A stretch of DNA of 7,296 nucleotides, taken from assembly GCA_009936895.1 (NCBI GenBank), contig JAACDS010000171.1, forward strand, positions 1 to 7,296, read 5' to 3'. This DNA comes from Pseudomonadota bacterium (GTDB taxonomy: Bacteria > Pseudomonadota > Gammaproteobacteria > Pseudomonadales > Azotimanducaceae). Below the pieces are notes generated by a model that was given only the letters and a program-made list of their open reading frames with translations, searched no databases and was not told the origin of the DNA. Positions 5,917-7,296 of the stretch are shown here, piece by piece (within the stretch, counting starts at the first letter, position 1; each line of letters begins with the position of its first letter). The position numbers were made by a program, and so were the translations under genes.

Positions 5917-7015
5917 TTAAAGTCCGGCCTTCAAGCATGCTTCCATAAAGGGATCCAAGTCGCCATCCAGCACTTTGTTCGGATCCGTTCGTTCAATTTC
6001 TGTCCGTAGGTCTTTCACCCGAGACTGATCAAGGACATAGCTGCGGATTTGACTCCCCCAACCAATATCGGCCTTGGCGTCTTCGATAGCCTGCTGTTCC
6101 GACCGACGCTGTTGCAACTCTAGCTCATAGAGCTTGGCGCGTAGCTGCTTGTAAGCGTTGTCTTTGTTTTGGTGTTGAGATCGCTCGCTCTGACATTGCA
6201 CCACGGTATTGGTGGGTAGGTGCGTCAGACGCACTGCCGAATCCGTTCGGTTGACGTGCTGACCACCGGCCCCACTGGCGCGGTAGGTGTCGACGCGCAC
6301 ATCCGACGGATTGATCTCAATTTCAATGTCGTCGTCGATTTCGGCAGAAACAAAGACCGACGCAAAAGAGGTATGTCGGCGGTTGCCGGAATCGAAGGGC
6401 GACTTGCGCACCAACCGGTGCACACCGGTTTCCGTGCGCAACCAGCCGTAGGCATATTCACCGCTGATCATCACCGTGGCGCCCTTGATGCCCGCCACAT
6501 CCCCTTCGGAGACTTCCGTCACCGCCACACTGAAGCCGCGACGCTCCGCCCAGCGCAAATACATGCGCAGCAGCATCTCAGCCCAATCCTGTGCTTCGGT
6601 ACCGCCCGACCCCGCCTGTATTTCGAGATAACAGTTGGCACCGTCCAGTTCGCCTTGGAACATACGACGAAATTCCAGCGATGCCAGCTGACCTTCAAGG
6701 CCTTGAAGCTCGTTAGACACATCGTCTAAGGCGGTTTGATCGTTTTCTTCACTGGCCATTTCTGCCAGCTCGCTGAGATCACTGAGGCTGTCGCCCAGCG
6801 TGCTGAGCAAGCCGACAATTTGCTCTAGGGAGGCACGCTCTTTGCCTAGCTGCTGGGCGCGCTCTGGATCGTTCCACACTTCGCCATCGGCGAGTTCGAG
6901 TTCGACTTCCTGCAGGCGCTCACGCTTTTCTTCGAAGTCAAAGATACCCCCGAAGCGCACCATCGCGTTCTTGCAGGTCTTTTAAATACTCTCGAATGCC
7001 GGTGATTTCAGCCAT
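5917..7015 (-). CDS. prfB: Peptide chain release factor 2 (programmed +1 frameshift)
   Basis: Releases finished proteins at UAA and UGA codons on the ribosome. The first frame starts at ATG 7013-7015 and reads 25 codons from MAEITGIREYL to RGYL, then TGA at 6938-6940. Shifting +1 there (skipping one T) continues as D-FEEKRERLQEV to the TAA at 5917-5919, giving 365 residues, equal to E. coli RF2. With that numbering the stop-codon recognition tripeptide SPF is at 205-207 and the catalytic GGQ at 250-252. Residue 246 is Ala, as in most bacteria, not the Thr of E. coli K-12. Expression is self-regulated: low RF2 makes the ribosome pause at UGA and shift. It lies between recJ (87-base gap) and lysS (32-base gap). 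No clear terminator or promoter is visible in the recJ gap. Confidence 0.98.
6937..6952 (-). promoter_or_regulatory. prfB: prfB programmed +1 frameshift signal
   Basis: Minus-strand CGGGGGTATCTTTGAC. The purine-rich internal Shine-Dalgarno stretch (6947-6951), three-base spacer TAT, slippery CTT (6941-6943), in-frame TGA (6938-6940) and following C match the canonical RF2 recoding site. The E. coli version has AGGGGG in place of CGGGGG. Confidence 0.97.
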
Positions 7016-7102
7016 GAAAATGTTCTTCGTGTTGCGGTTCGATCTGTTGTGGTTTGGGAGCACAAGAACCGACGGCGTTGCCTCCCCCACGCGGCGTGCA
7101 GT

Positions 7103-7296
7103 CTAAGACATCGCCTCTATGTACTCCACCATGAGCTGCAAGGTTTGCTGACCCGCATAGTCGTTGAGCGCCGGTTTGTAGACGACGTTGACACGCTGGG
7201 GCTGGCCGTTCAGCGGTTTCTGACGAAACGCGATGGCGTCGATTAACTGATCATTGAGCCCTAACACCAGTTTCAAGTGGTCTTGCCCCACCACCC
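7103..7296 (-). CDS. recJ: Single-stranded-DNA exonuclease RecJ, C-terminal end (partial)
   Basis: Only the last 64 codons are in the window; the gene continues beyond 7296. The tail reads GQDHLKLVLGL, DAIAFRQKPL, VNVVYKPALNDYAGQQTLQL and VEYIEAMS to a TAG at 7103-7105. The pattern of H-L-K, then AIAF, then VY-L-N-Y-G-LQL-VE-I is the C-terminal OB-fold domain of RecJ, a 5'-3' exonuclease used in recombination and mismatch repair. The position directly upstream of prfB, same strand, is the E. coli order and supports the call. The catalytic DHH domain is not visible here, so the assignment rests on this tail plus synteny. The GTG at 7292-7294 is internal to the gene, not its start. Confidence 0.88.
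   Translation of the reverse strand, partial: VVGQDHLKLVLGLNDQLIDAIAFRQKPLNGQPQRVNVVYKPALNDYAGQQTLQLMVEYIEAMS

Noticed and set aside
5885..5938. Upstream start for lysS (18 extra residues)
   Set aside because: It overlaps the end of prfB and the extra residues are not like LysRS; ATG 5884 has AAGGAA in front and gives MSEE, as in relatives.

Overview
The window looks like a piece of gammaproteobacterial chromosome. The run recJ - prfB - lysS on the minus strand is the classic gammaproteobacterial order. The release factor 2 gene carries the programmed +1 frameshift site and is exactly as long as the E. coli protein. In E. coli, ygfZ also lies a few genes from recJ-prfB-lysS (established knowledge), so both ends of the window come from one ancestral neighbourhood. 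I cannot name the genus; a marine gammaproteobacterium is only a guess.

Right part (2537-7296, all minus strand): the 3' end of recJ (single-strand exonuclease), then prfB, lysS, ung (uracil-DNA glycosylase) and a 3-hydroxyisobutyryl-CoA hydrolase-like gene. Gaps are about 87, 32, 55 (13 to an older ung start) and 8 bases, so this reads as one transcription unit joining DNA repair, translation and a CoA-ester hydrolase. The ung reading frame continues upstream of its present start to an ATG 13 bases after lysS. That stretch is broken by one TAG, exactly where the family has a conserved tryptophan.

Left part: ygfZ on the plus strand (78-794), complete for its signature motif but short at the C-terminus. 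Next come about 1.7 kb (795-2536) of accessory debris. Reading along the minus strand this holds an unassigned block, a possible integron-type attC site, a membrane-anchored cassette-like gene with two in-frame stops, the decayed C-terminus of a phage-type tyrosine recombinase, and a 47-residue open frame in line with it.

The main picture is a scar of horizontally acquired DNA, now decaying, between two housekeeping blocks. Nonsense codons sit in three recognisable frames (cassette gene twice, recombinase, ung 5' end), and ygfZ is cut short at the scar's edge. TAG ends recJ and TAA ends prfB, lysS, ung and the hydrolase, so these stops are unlikely to be reassigned codons. I see no complete new defence or mobile system. 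The most interesting items are the ung amber codon, the double-stop cassette gene with its attC-like leader, and an unexplained 480-base block at 2055-2536.
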